Positions 12,692 to 22,954 are shown, numbered from the stretch's first letter. The stretch is DNA of 64,000 nucleotides from Wallemia ichthyophaga EXF-994 (GCF_000400465.1 NW_008806283.1:124001-188000); one strand, 5' to 3'. Made by a program: numbers and translations. The notes: generated from the letters alone by a model not told the origin.

Positions 12692-12952
12692 ATGGAGGAC
12701 TACGATTTTGACAGTGATAATGAGTTTAAAGCTGGTTTGAGGCGTTTGGGGGATAATCCATCTGATGAGGTGGTTCAACAGGCTAAACAGTTTTACTACG
12801 CCAGACTCACACCTAGCTTGAACAGCGTGGTTGAGGCGATTAACACTGGTAAATCTCTTTCACTACCGCACACAAGCACAATTCCGAGCACGGTCGTGGC
12901 AGACCAACCATCATCATCCTCTACGCAGCAGCCAAAGAAGCCGTGGGATTGA
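12692..12952 (+). CDS. Small acidic protein ending KKPWD, possible Pex39
   Basis: The frame encodes 86 residues: an acidic start (MEDYDFDSDNEF), a predicted amphipathic helix (FKAGLRRL ... VVQQAKQFYYARL), a Ser-rich linker and the terminal motif KKPWD. A short N-terminal helix with a C-terminal [KR]PW[ED] motif is the arrangement I recall for Pex39 (yeast Yjr012c, human C6orf226), which helps Pex7 deliver PTS2 cargo to peroxisomes. The assignment rests on that pattern alone. A GT-AG stretch of 54 nt (multiple of three) near 12850-12903 could be spliced out without changing frame. It converges with the TPR gene at 13004. Confidence 0.5.
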   Translation: MEDYDFDSDNEFKAGLRRLGDNPSDEVVQQAKQFYYARLTPSLNSVVEAINTGKSLSLPHTSTIPSTVVADQPSSSSTQQPKKPWD

Positions 12953-13003
12953 GGTGTCGTTTCTGGTTCTTATGTCCAATGTCTCATCTATCAAATACTT
13001 CAC

Positions 13004-14377
13004 TCAGTCGAGTCTTCTCTTATAAACCTCCAAATCAACGCCATGACTCGCAAGCAATCCCAATAAATGTCCCTGGGAGTCGATACTCTCACCGCTGTAC
13101 TTGATTCGCTCATGGATAATCCTCACCATAGCCTCATACTTAGCATCCTCCACCTGCCAATTAGGATGTTTAACTTGGACAGGCTGAGTGATTTCCACCG
13201 CTCTCTTGAGGAATACCTGACTGTTATTGATTAGTGTGGTATAGTTTACATTCCCGCTGCCAACGAGCAGAGCTCTCAGTGTCGACGCACCCGCGACAGC
13301 CATAAGGATCTTAATTTGGTTAGCGAGTGACTGAGGATCGATACTGCCGATGGATTTAAGTGCTATTTCCATCTCGAGTGCTGCCTTGAAGAGGGACTGC
13401 GCCTCACATAGCAATTCCCAGCTGGAGACGCCTGAGACGCCACTCTTAGCCACTTCTACCAACACCTCTGCCAGCTCGCAGTGTGCTTCTACTGCCCCGC
13501 TATCTCTTCTCCCGCTGCGCAACTCGAGCACGTGTCTAAACTCAGCCACTATTGTTTGAGCCTGTGATTGAAATTGCGGTTGTGGTTGTGATTGCGATTG
13601 TATTTGCATCTGCAACTCTCCTAGGTGTATTTTGGCCTGTAGGAGGAGAAGCGTGTCTGTCTCCTTGAACTGCTCATCGACTGCGTTGTTGAGGGTGAGT
13701 GCCTCGTTGAGGGCCATCTGCGCGTGTGCCAGAGTGTGATCAGTGTTTGTGCTAGTGCCATCATCGACATCGACCACATCCTGCAATTTGAGCAGCACAT
13801 CAACGAGAATTTTGATATTCTGCACGATTTGATAGGGTGGGAGGGAGAGTGAGAGTGAGGCGCCGCCGCCAACATCCATAGCAGCAGCAGCAGCATAACC
13901 ACCACTGTCCGCACCCACAAAAGACTTCTGTTCTGCCACTAAACCGCGCAACAAATCGACGCAATGGGAGAAGGCATCAGCAGCGTCACGATCCGCCCCC
14001 AAATCAGCATGCAGTTCACCAACAGATACAGCAGACTGAATTGCGTTGTAGAGAGCGTCAAACCTGCCGATTTGGTTGGGTGGGTTGAATCGACCAGCGA
14101 CCTCCGCCGCGCTGATGAACAAACGATACGCCTCTTGCAGATAGACAAACGCGTCCGGAGGATGCTTATAGCCGCCACCAATCTCTAGACGTAGGCGAGC
14201 AGAGTTGTAGAGTGCGTCGTAGTGACTGCCCTGCTCACTCTCAAGTACCGCCGCATAGAGCGACAAGGCCTTCTCGTATCTCGCAACAACTTTCACGTCG
14301 TATCCCAATCTCTCAGCCTTATCTTCAATGTCCACCGCTTCGTCGTAGATTTCTTCTATGTCTGTGTGTTTGGGCAT
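13004..14377 (-). CDS. TPR-like helical repeat protein
   Basis: A single 457-residue frame without introns. The N-terminus (EEIYDEAVDIEDKAERLGYDVKVVARYEKALSLYAAVL) and later segments (DALYNSARLRLEIGG, FVYLQEAYRLFISAAEVAGRF, ELHADLGADRDAADAFSHCVDLL) form helix pairs of TPR type. A Gln-rich run lies near 13565-13615. TPR proteins usually serve as protein-binding scaffolds; I cannot name the partner or assign a specific family. No catalytic motif or targeting signal is visible. Confidence 0.75.
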   Translation of the reverse strand: MPKHTDIEEIYDEAVDIEDKAERLGYDVKVVARYEKALSLYAAVLESEQGSHYDALYNSARLRLEIGGGYKHPPDAFVYLQEAYRLFISAAEVAGRFNPPNQIGRFDALYNAIQSAVSVGELHADLGADRDAADAFSHCVDLLRGLVAEQKSFVGADSGGYAAAAAMDVGGGASLSLSLPPYQIVQNIKILVDVLLKLQDVVDVDDGTSTNTDHTLAHAQMALNEALTLNNAVDEQFKETDTLLLLQAKIHLGELQMQIQSQSQPQPQFQSQAQTIVAEFRHVLELRSGRRDSGAVEAHCELAEVLVEVAKSGVSGVSSWELLCEAQSLFKAALEMEIALKSIGSIDPQSLANQIKILMAVAGASTLRALLVGSGNVNYTTLINNSQVFLKRAVEITQPVQVKHPNWQVEDAKYEAMVRIIHERIKYSGESIDSQGHLLGLLASHGVDLEVYKRRLD

Positions 14378-14497
14378 ATGCGTGGGTGTGGTGGTGTAAG
14401 AATTGCTGATCGATTCAGATATCTATATCACTGTAGGGTATTTGGTTTCAATCTCACTTGCATTTCAATTCAAACTTCCTTTTCCGTCTTGTCGCTT

Positions 14498-14956
14498 ATG
14501 TGCACCCATTTCACCTACAAAATCAGTAGCAATGGCTACACACGCAAGCAGACACAGACACAGAAACTGGGCTACGAGGAGATATTGCAGGTATCTGCGC
14601 AACTCCACTCCATTCCACTCAAATGCATAGCCAGCCTGGGTTGGAGAGATAGCGACGGTGACGAAATAACGTTCAATTCAGACTTGGAGTTGGAGTGCGT
14701 GTATCAAGAGCAGGGGAGGAGTATTTCGGTGTGGGTAAACACAAATACCCAAGTAGCTTCTTTGGAATCCCCGGTATACGCCCAGCACGTTTCCTTGGCG
14801 GGAATTAGTGGGGAGAAGACGGAAATGAAGAATGAGTTGAATAAGCTGAGGGAGACATTGACAGCCCCGCCTCCACCTACGAGCACACGTCCCAACGCTG
14901 TTTACAGGGCACAGCAAGTGCTTTTACCCATACAAGGACCACCTGGAGAAGGATAA
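14498..14956 (+). CDS. Small PB1-domain protein
   Basis: From the ATG at 14498 the frame gives 152 residues. Residues ~3-80 resemble a PB1 domain: FTYKIS, then LGYEEILQVSAQLH, then the acidic OPCA-like segment ASLGWRDSDGDEITFNSDLELECVY. PB1 domains pair with partner PB1 domains through basic and acidic faces. A short coiled-coil segment (GEKTEMKNELNKLRETL) and a Pro-rich tail follow. The open frame extends upstream of 14498, but that part looks like antisense of the neighbouring TPR gene, and the domain starts naturally at this Met. Confidence 0.65.
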   Translation: MCTHFTYKISSNGYTRKQTQTQKLGYEEILQVSAQLHSIPLKCIASLGWRDSDGDEITFNSDLELECVYQEQGRSISVWVNTNTQVASLESPVYAQHVSLAGISGEKTEMKNELNKLRETLTAPPPPTSTRPNAVYRAQQVLLPIQGPPGEG

Positions 14957-15048
14957 TTATAAAAATACTCATATTCATTCCAATTGCTGTTGTATTTCGA
15001 ATATTCATGTATTTTGCTTCGTTACACCTCTCAAACACTCCAAACATG

Positions 15049-15285
15049 CGAGAAAAGAGACAAGAGAAATCCAACACACAAACCACGGAAGAAATCTGCA
15101 GAGACGTCGTTCGACACCTATCAACAGCTCAAATACCCATCAAACCGCTTCCAAGCGTGGAGGAGGTGTTGCGCGAGTCTCATTTGGCCTTCGTTCGTGG
15201 AGAGGGGGTTAGCAACGTGATCGAAAGACTCAAAGGTGCTAGGCTAACTGCTGCCAGACTACCCGGTGCCTGGGTGGAGTTGTAA
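15049..15285 (+). CDS. Small protein of unknown function
   Basis: A 78-residue frame (an in-frame upstream ATG at 15007 would add 14 residues). It reads as a soluble, probably helical protein: TEEICRDVVRHL, PSVEEVLRESHLAFVRG, VSNVIERLKGARLTAARLPGAWVEL. I do not recognise it. It lies 35 bp upstream of the Cox14-like gene on the same strand, so the two may share transcription. It could also be the last exon of a longer gene. Confidence 0.45.
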   Translation, partial: REKRQEKSNTQTTEEICRDVVRHLSTAQIPIKPLPSVEEVLRESHLAFVRGEGVSNVIERLKGARLTAARLPGAWVEL

Positions 15286-15320
15286 GCATCTTTGTGTTTA
15301 CACCTTCAACACCCTCCATC

Positions 15321-15596
15321 ATGCCACAAGCATACAGATTAGCAGATATAGCACACAGATCATTCGTTAGTGTATTGGCAGGTGTTACTGTGAGTCGTTG
15401 AGTGTTACACAGCCACTCTCAACTTAACAGCTCCAGATATACGGCACTTTCACTCTTCTATCGGGCTACAACAACCACAAGCAAATGAGATTAGAGGCTC
15501 TTGAGAGGCATCAAGTGGGTTTGGAGTAAAAGCGTGTGCCTGTAGCTAACACTGGCTATTCAGATGTCCCTAAAGGAGGAAGAGAAGCAGATATAA
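15321..15596 (+). CDS. Cox14-like small mitochondrial membrane protein
   Basis: Three exons with introns 15390-15430 and 15515-15563 give 61 residues. It has a short N-terminal helix (YRLADIAHRS), one hydrophobic segment (FVSVLAGVTLQIYGTFTLLSG) and a charged C-terminal helix (QMRLEALERHQMSLKEEEKQI). This size and order match Cox14/COX14-type assembly factors, inner-membrane proteins that act early in cytochrome c oxidase biogenesis with Cox1. The second intron has a clear branch site (GCTAAC) and CAG acceptor, supporting the spliced tail. Other tiny mitochondrial single-pass proteins have the same layout, so the name is tentative. Confidence 0.6.
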
Positions 15597-15632
15597 TGTA
15601 TTAAAATTTATATTTATTCTAATTTACTTGAT

Positions 15633-17081
15633 CTAAAGCATCCCCTCTACACCCATCCACAGCAGGAACCTCGTGAACAAACTAACTTTACGTTGTGGCT
15701 GCTTGAATGTCTTCTCACTAACCTCAGTACTGCAGCTATTCAATTCCTCTACCTCCCCTTGCAGCCTCTTTTTCAGCTCGCCACTACTCGTCATCAACAG
15801 AAAACTCAACTCAAGGTCGAGATTGCTACTTCGTCCACTGAGGTTCGAACTGCCGATGAGAGTGGCCATAGCATCATCTGCACTCTTCTCATTACGTATC
15901 CATAGCCCTTTGCAGTGGTAAGTCCAACCATTTCTCCGCCATTCTTTCAATTGGAGTGAGTTATGGCGGTGGTGTTTGATAGACGATGTGTAGAATTTAC
16001 TCATTAGATGCGTATATGCCTCCGGTATACGCCCACTAACTCCCCTGCTACCTAAAAATCCATTAGCATCCGGTGATGCAGCTATTATCCATGTCGGTAC
16101 TCGACTCTCCATTACGCGCCGCTTGTAACCCCCACCCAAGCTAAAGTAACCAGATGTCATGTGAAGTATAGCGCCAGGAATGCTGTTGATTGCGTCAAGA
16201 AGATAGTGCACCGAATCCTCCTCCTCCCTCACACCCCACAAACCAGACTGGATGAGCGGATAAATGGTGGTGTCGTATTGTGGCTGGTCTACTTGTTCAT
16301 TACTCATGCGACACTGTCTGCGAGTGAAGTGTTCCATCTCCTCACGCGCTTTATCGCTGAATGCACTAGCTGGTGCATCATTCTCCCATCGCACATCATC
16401 TGAGTCGCACAGTTTATAACTGAAGCGCGTCATTAACTCGACAAAAGCGCGTAAATAGTTGGATAACTGGAAATGATCAGTAATTTGCATATATCTGTCT
16501 TGTCTGTTTGTGAAATAAGACGTGTTTAGATTCGCCCCCGAAAGAAGAACAGTGTCATCGAAGCAGTATATCTTGGTGTGTTGTGTACCAAAACCTTCTA
16601 TAAATCTGGGCGGTATAAACCGTTGTAAGATGCCCAAATTGGTGTTTGGTTTGTGGAGAAATACCCTCACTCTATTGCCAAAGAGGCGTACCAGAGGGGA
16701 AATCAGACTGGCTGGTGAGTGTGGTGGGTGTGCTTGGCGTGTAAACCTATTGAAATCGGCGAGTATAGTGACTGTGAGCTGCTGATTCTCTCTCAGACGC
16801 CGCTGCAACAGTCCCACCAACTCATTCTGTTCTTCGCCGATATAGAGGGTGGAAATGTAGATAGAGCGTTGGGCTGTGTTTATATGATGTATAAATCGCC
16901 TATGGAAGTCAATAGGCTTGCTCAACAAGTCAATTTGCTTCGAATTTGCTTTGAAAGAAGGGTGTCTGTTGCACAGCCAGGGGTATAATTCATCGATGCG
17001 ATGTGGGTGATGTGTGCCGTGACTTGTGCCTTTAATTGGAATCTTCGGGATCTGATTGAACCAGTTCCTTAAGAAACCCAT
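15633..17081 (-). CDS. PGS1: Phosphatidylglycerophosphate synthase (PLD-like)
   Basis: A 482-residue frame from the ATG at 17081. It is the eukaryotic PLD-superfamily enzyme that makes phosphatidylglycerophosphate from CDP-diacylglycerol and glycerol-3-phosphate, the committed step to cardiolipin in mitochondria. The first HKD-type site is HTKIYCFDDTVLLSGANLN and the second begins HCKGLWIR with ATLIGSSNLSGRSSNLDLELSFLL. The opening segment LYPWLCNRHPSFKANSKQI also resembles Pgs1. No strong mitochondrial presequence is obvious, so an upstream exon may be missing. It lies 49 bp from the divergent ALE1-type gene, also a phospholipid enzyme. Confidence 0.92.
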   Translation of the reverse strand: MGFLRNWFNQIPKIPIKGTSHGTHHPHRIDELYPWLCNRHPSFKANSKQIDLLSKPIDFHRRFIHHINTAQRSIYISTLYIGEEQNELVGLLQRRLRENQQLTVTILADFNRFTRQAHPPHSPASLISPLVRLFGNRVRVFLHKPNTNLGILQRFIPPRFIEGFGTQHTKIYCFDDTVLLSGANLNTSYFTNRQDRYMQITDHFQLSNYLRAFVELMTRFSYKLCDSDDVRWENDAPASAFSDKAREEMEHFTRRQCRMSNEQVDQPQYDTTIYPLIQSGLWGVREEEDSVHYLLDAINSIPGAILHMTSGYFSLGGGYKRRVMESRVPTWIIAASPDANGFLGSRGVSGRIPEAYTHLMSKFYTSSIKHHRHNSLQLKEWRRNGWTYHCKGLWIRNEKSADDAMATLIGSSNLSGRSSNLDLELSFLLMTSSGELKKRLQGEVEELNSCSTEVSEKTFKQPQRKVSLFTRFLLWMGVEGML

Positions 17082-17130
17082 CAAATACTCCCGATGACTG
17101 TCTTCTCGATACCATCACTACCGACAATAG

Positions 17131-18890
17131 ATGATTGATGATTTCTACGAATATTTATCTAACAAATCCAATGGAATCGCTGTAGATCATCTAAAACTGG
17201 TTAGCTGTCTTCTACTGAGCTACCCACTCTCTCACTGTGAGCCCAACCACTAAATACGGTATCATCCACTCAAAGTCCCCTAGTATTCTTGCGTATTCCA
17301 CCTCAATATCCAAATCTACGTCACGCCTTTAATCTATCCTCTTCTCTTTTCTTCCTTGTCGGGATATTCTCACTTAAATGGGGTCTAATCAACCTCATCC
17401 TAAACTCTGTCATTAGTTACTCCCTGGCACACACTCTATCCAGGTACAAACACATGCCGTGGATCGTTATGGCTTTTGCCATGTCACACCTCCTATGTTT
17501 CCACCTACGACGCCTAATCCACACTACTCCCTCAACCTCGGTCGAAATCAGCGGTAGTCTGATGGTTCTCATCCAGCGTACAACCACCTACGCCTGGAAT
17601 GTCCATGATGGCTGCTGTACCGATGCCGAATTGCAGGAATTGCAGGATCACCAGAAAGACAACCGCGTCACCCACAAACCCTCCCTCCTCGCTTTCCTCG
17701 CTTACACTCTCTACTTTCCCGCCATCCTCGTCGGTCCTGCGTTCCCATACGACGCGTATGCCAGTTTAGTGGATGATAGTCTATTTGAGACACCGCGCCC
17801 GCGCAAGCTCAAACTCAAAGGACGCAGACGGGCTGGATATCGTAGAATGGTATTTGGGTTATTTTTTTTGGCCATCTACGCGGTGTGGGGGGGATCCGCT
17901 GATATGTCCCGCCTCATTGACCCTGCCTGGCAGCGCAACCACACCATTCTGCGCCGCATCCTCTTCGTGCAGAAAGCAGGCGTCATTACTCGGTTTAAGT
18001 ACTACGCAGTCTGGTCCATCTCTGAGGGCGCGTGCATCATCTCGGGTCTCGGCTTCAATGGCTACAACGCCGCTAATGGGCGCACGCGCTGGGATCGGGT
18101 GCGCAATATCGACGTGCTCAGCGTAGAGCTGGCGCAGAACATTAAGGAGCTACTAGACGCGTGGAATATGAACACTAACATTTGGCTCAAGACTTGCGTA
18201 TATCTTCGCATCACTAGTCGTGGTGAAAAACCTGGTTTCGCGTCCACCCTCTTCACCTTCCTCACGAGCGCTTTCTGGCACGGCCTGCCTTTGGGTTACT
18301 ATCTTACATTCGTCTTCGGTGGGTTCCTCCAAGCTCTGGGGAAGATGGTGCGCAGGAATGTGAGACCGTTTTTCATCGCTACTGATAAACAAGGTGAACA
18401 AATTGAACAAGGCAAACACCTCAAATACCTCTATGATGTACTCTCCATCATTACCACACAGACGCTCATCAACTTTGCCGTTATCCCCTTCCTGCTTCTT
18501 GATTGGAGAGATAGTGTACGAGGATGGAATAGCGTGTGCTGGTATGGCGTAGTGGTGGTCGCGTGTGCTTTCGCCTATTTCAAAGGTTTCGGTGGCGTAG
18601 GGAGGTTACAGAGCAGACTACAGAAGCAGCAACGCGATGATACGCTCAACGACCTCCTCTTCGACGCCACCCCTACATCTGAGTTGAGAGATAGGGTGGG
18701 GCTGGACGAGGAGCTGTTGACAAGAGACGTTGACGAAATGATTCAGAAACTACTCTCTAATGGCTCACTCGCCAGTCGCGAAGCTGCGGATCAGATTAAG
18801 GATATGAGCAGCGACGGGAAGGCTATAACAAAGGCAGCGGTTAAAGACGCTGTTGAGGGAAATAGAAGTGGGAGTGGGAGTGAAATTTAA
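17131..18890 (+). CDS. ALE1: MBOAT lysophospholipid acyltransferase (ALE1 type)
   Basis: Two exons with intron 17237-17283 give 570 residues starting MIDDFYEYLSN. It is a multi-pass membrane enzyme that re-acylates lysophospholipids (Lands cycle) in the ER. Evidence is the N-terminal VDHLKLVSCLLLSYPLSHLF, repeated hydrophobic segments, FPAILVGPAFPYDAY, the Asn-containing MBOAT motif WNMNTNIWLKTCVYLR, and TSAFWHGLPLGYYLTF with the catalytic His. The last ~100 residues are a charged cytosolic extension. The first exon is essential: the downstream frame alone lacks an ATG. Confidence 0.92.
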
Positions 18891-19152
18891 AGCAAAAGTA
18901 AATAACCACTCATTTTATGTTTTGTGTTTTGTGTTTTACGATGAAATGAAAATTTTGATATCATTGTTTCGTCGTTCGCGGTTGTGTGCTGTAAACCGGA
19001 ATGGTATATACTCACTAGCCAGCACCCACACACACATCTTAAGTATAAACTTGGCATCTATCCAAATGTCACCCACTTCGGGTATTAAAGTCAACTGATT
19101 CTTGTGGAAATACCACCAACTAGTGTAATTTATATCATAAGATCAATAAACC

Positions 19153-20088
19153 ATGGTAGATACACAACCAGCCAGTCTGCACTCACTACCTGCTGAGTTG
19201 CTGGATATGGTGTTGATACTGCAGCCGCAACTCGCAAAGACATGTAAATACCTCTACAACCTCAATCTAAAGAACGATTTCGCCATCGTTAGAGGTCCGG
19301 GTTGCAAAATACGCGGGGTGTCCCACTACACATTCTCAGAAACTCCCGTTAAGCTTATCGGTGGTTTTAACGGGCAGCTGAAACGAATGACGATACTACC
19401 GTGTGCAGATTACATCAGAAAGCTTTACGTGAATATGCACAACACCAAGTCAGGTAGGTGGGGGTGAAACGTCGAAATCCGGGGATGATGAGCGCATAAA
19501 TAACTCAAAACAGGTAAAATGGGCTCGTATATCAACACACTAGCTAATCACGTTTGCGCATTCACCAACCTCCACCAGCTGACAGTAACGTTGAGTTCCC
19601 TTTACCACATACTTGCTATGAAGAATATTGTCATGGAGAATATATCCACGCTGGTGCTCGAATGCAGGAGTTTCTACCTCGAAGATAGTGAGCCGGATGA
19701 TGTGGTGGACTTGCTGCTCACCTCCTTCCCCAATCTCGAGAAAGTGCTCTTGTACGCCGGGAATGACTTCAGAGGCTCGGCGGAGAAACTTAAGAAAGTG
19801 TTTAGCGAGAAAATGCCAGCCTCTAGATACCTACAATATGCTGTTATATTATATAGGAGCTGGAGCAATGTCTCCTTGACATCGACAATGGTTTACCTCA
19901 ATGAATACATACGGGTAGGTGGAGGTGGACGTGAACACGGAAATTTGAAATACACACGCACAGCTCTCGCCCCAATATGCACACCAAATCTGCTCAAGGT
20001 ATCACCCACTATCAGCCGCGTTCTTGAGAAGATGGCAGTGTCTCACGATATAACCCAGCTGCATCACATCACGATTGGATATGAATGA
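19153..20088 (+). CDS. F-box-like protein
   Basis: Two exons with intron 19454-19513 give 291 residues. The N-terminus SLHSLPAELLDMVLILQPQLAKTCKYLYNL resembles an F-box (LPxELL...). The rest (HQLTVTLSSLYHILAM, TLVLECRSFYLE, LLLTSFPNLEKVLLYAGND) has the spacing of degenerate leucine-rich repeats. Such proteins usually act as substrate adaptors of SCF ubiquitin ligases; the substrate cannot be inferred. It belongs to the rapidly evolving F-box/LRR group common in basidiomycetes. Confidence 0.6.
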
Positions 20089-20205
20089 AGGAAAATAACG
20101 AATTTTGGTTACGATACAAGACTTGTATAGCTAATGATGCTAATGATACTAATATTGATTATATTAAACTACATGGACAGATAACTGAGTTTGTACATCA
20201 CCACG

Positions 20206-21231
20206 ATGAGGTAGGTGCAGTGATTATCAAGCTCTGGGTGATCTCACGGTGACCAGCTTCAATGACTTGGAAAGTGGAGGCGTGCCACTGTCTACGCCCA
20301 ACGAATCACCCGGCGTTTCGAGTGGGTTGAGCGGATATACAAAGCACAGCTCACAGCTCTCACCAACAACAGATGAGTTCATACAGCTCAAAGATAAGCT
20401 GAGCATTAGTATATTTAAAATAAACGGTAATATACAAGGTATCAACCGTATCGTAGCTGTTTTGGGCACAGCGAAAGAGCAAGGTGACTCACGGGACAGA
20501 CTACATGAGCTACTTGAGTCTACAAGGCTCATTGTCAAGAATACCACTGAGAACGTGCGTAATTTTACAAACTGGGATTATGGCGCACATCCGGCGAATA
20601 GTCCACAGATAATACGCAACACGCAGTCCAAGATTAGCAGAGACTTTAGTGGAGCTTTGCAGTCATTCCAGAGAGTGCAGAAGGATGCAGCGGAGCGAAC
20701 GAAATTGTCGACGGAGAAGGAGCTGTCGAGAAGAGTTGAAGGGGCAGCCCAGCCAGCCCAGCCCGATGAGGTGCTGTATAATCACCAGGATATATACCAG
20801 GGAGAGTTGCAAGAAGAGCAGCAGCAGCAACAGGAACAACACCAACAACAAATACACCCGCGTAGAATCACAGAAGCTGAAATGGCATACCAAGATGGAT
20901 TAATTGAGGAGCGTGATCACGAGATTAGAGATATTGAGACGTGCGTGTTTTATAAAAAAAAAAAGCTCTGGCTACTGCTCACACTCCACACAGCGGTATA
21001 CACGAATTAAACGACATTTTTAGAGATCTAGGTGGAATTGTCGTTGAACAGGGTGGAATGCTCGACAATATAGAGTCAAACGTAGATAATATCTCCTCAG
21101 ATGCCAACAGAGCTAATGACCAATTAATTTCTGCGCACGAGTACCAGCGTAAAGCGGGAAAGAGAGCACTATGCTTATTGCTAATACTTACAATAGTAAT
21201 ACTGATTGTAATACTCGTTTTGATTTTATAA
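20206..21231 (+). CDS. PEP12: Pep12-type syntaxin (Qa-SNARE)
   Basis: Three exons with introns 20211-20256 and 20941-20993 give 308 residues. Exon 1 is only 5 nt (ATGAG) and joins to give MSFNDLESG, the canonical start of Pep12/syntaxin-7 proteins. An N-terminal Habc-like helical region (KDKLSISIFKINGNIQGINRIV) leads to a Gln-rich linker. The SNARE helix then runs RDHEIRDIETGIHELNDIFRDLGGIVVEQGGMLDNIE and contains the central-layer Gln. It ends in one C-terminal membrane anchor (LCLLLILTIVILIVILVLIL). It would mediate vesicle fusion at the late endosome and vacuole. Confidence 0.92.
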
Positions 21232-21265
21232 TTTTCAACTCATTCTCATCTCATTCCGAGTTTAA

Positions 21266-22885
21266 TTGACGTCGCATTGGCCTAGTTTGATTTATTGTAC
21301 GGAATCCATCAATACTGTATTGATGCAGATCAAACACAATGCCAATGAATTCCTAGAGCCCACCTCACCCACCATATCACCCGCGTTGATTTACTTTATA
21401 CAGAACAGCTCCCCTTCCAATCACGATGAAAGTCCTCAGTCTCAGAAAGTAGCGAGGTCAACACCGACGGTTTCCAGCCCCAAATTTGAATCGACTACGG
21501 CAGAGTTGAATAAGCGGCCGCTTTCTACTATGTTCAATAACGTTGGCAGTGCGTCAGGGTCCACGAGTAGTCACGCGCATGCACATACGCATACACACAT
21601 ACAAACACAAACACACACACTGGAAGAAGACTTCAGATCGGATATGCGGTCTAATAGGTCGTCTACAGGTACACTAGGTACCATCACGAGGAATAGTCTC
21701 AGAAGAAGAACTAAACCAAGTCTCCAGCTCTTCAACTCGCCTACAAGCAGCCATCAACCACAAGAACATCAATCACCTTATACTCCCACACTAAAACCAT
21801 CTTCAACCCATCATAGAAATTTATCAACGGAATACCTCTCTCATAAAATACAAGGATGGATGCCAAATTTCACAAACTCACTCTCAACTCCTCAGATTTC
21901 GACGGAGTCTTCTTCGTATGACAATAACCACAAAGAGTCCAAGGACTCGAAAGATAACAGCAAACGTGGTATGCTCGGTAAAGCATTCTCGAGTTTACAC
22001 TTTAACGACTTGGGTAAGTCTAGTCCCCAGAATAGCATCCTCAACTACAGATTGCGCATTGGATACCCAAATCAGCGTTTAGTATTTGGTGCATGTTTGT
22101 GGCAATCCACATACACAACTAAGATTGATAAATCTCCTTCGCTATGGAAAATACCAATTGAAGCAAAAGAGTACTTGCCATGTCTGGTAATCAGATGCTT
22201 TGAATATCTCATTCAATGGGCAATGGTTGAAGAAGGTATTTTCAGGATTTCAGGGAAGTCTTCACAGATATTACAACTTCGCAATGAATTTGATAGCGGG
22301 AGTGATATCTATTTGAGAGATATACATCCTTCCATACTAGATCCACACGCCGTTGCATCAATATTCAAAGCTTATTTAAGGGAATTACCACATAACATAC
22401 TCACAAATGAGAATATACCACAATTCAACGATTTCATGCAGATATCATATAAAGTAAATGCAGTTACCTCAGATGACACACCAGCAGCTGCATTAAAGTG
22501 TAACTATAAACAATGCGATCAAATTGACAGTAGTGATGTCGATTTGAAGCTGTTGAAAGATATTCTATCAGAACTACCGCATTCAAACTATTGGTTATTA
22601 CGACTAACGATGAAAATTCTTAAGTTGACAGCTGATAATAGTGAGGTGAACAAAATGACCCTATCAAATCTAGTACTCGTAATATGTCCGTCAGTTTGTT
22701 TATCAGCGATATTCGTCAAAATTTTAGTCAAGCACTTTGATTATCTTTTCGGGATTGATCATGTATTCGAAGATAGTGAGGATGATGAGCTTAGTTATTT
22801 GCGTCCAGAAACAAGCCAGCTGGTGTCATCTAGTGGTGAAAGAAGGAAGTTCAAGCTACTAAGCAGCAAGCGTGATAAGAAGTAA
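21266..22885 (+). CDS. RhoGAP-domain protein
   Basis: About 520-539 residues. Ser/Thr-rich sequence fills the first half, with a His/Thr run from CA-rich DNA near 21585-21620. The RhoGAP domain spans about the last 270 residues: FGACLWQS, YLPCLVIRCFEYLI, EEGIFRISGKSSQI with the arginine finger, KAYLRELPHNILT, LPHSNYWLLRLTMKIL, NKMTLSNLVLVICPSV. It would accelerate GTP hydrolysis by a Rho-family GTPase. The start is uncertain: the first in-frame ATG is at 21322, while homologous-looking sequence begins upstream, so a short 5' exon is likely. It ends about 70 bp from the convergent RGS gene. Confidence 0.88.
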   Translation: MTSHWPSLIYCTESINTVLMQIKHNANEFLEPTSPTISPALIYFIQNSSPSNHDESPQSQKVARSTPTVSSPKFESTTAELNKRPLSTMFNNVGSASGSTSSHAHAHTHTHIQTQTHTLEEDFRSDMRSNRSSTGTLGTITRNSLRRRTKPSLQLFNSPTSSHQPQEHQSPYTPTLKPSSTHHRNLSTEYLSHKIQGWMPNFTNSLSTPQISTESSSYDNNHKESKDSKDNSKRGMLGKAFSSLHFNDLGKSSPQNSILNYRLRIGYPNQRLVFGACLWQSTYTTKIDKSPSLWKIPIEAKEYLPCLVIRCFEYLIQWAMVEEGIFRISGKSSQILQLRNEFDSGSDIYLRDIHPSILDPHAVASIFKAYLRELPHNILTNENIPQFNDFMQISYKVNAVTSDDTPAAALKCNYKQCDQIDSSDVDLKLLKDILSELPHSNYWLLRLTMKILKLTADNSEVNKMTLSNLVLVICPSVCLSAIFVKILVKHFDYLFGIDHVFEDSEDDELSYLRPETSQLVSSSGERRKFKLLSSKRDKK

Positions 22886-22954
22886 GAACAAAAATGTCTA
22901 ATTGTAAAAGTGTACTATTAAGAAATAATAAATAAATAACTCTATAAGGTAAAA

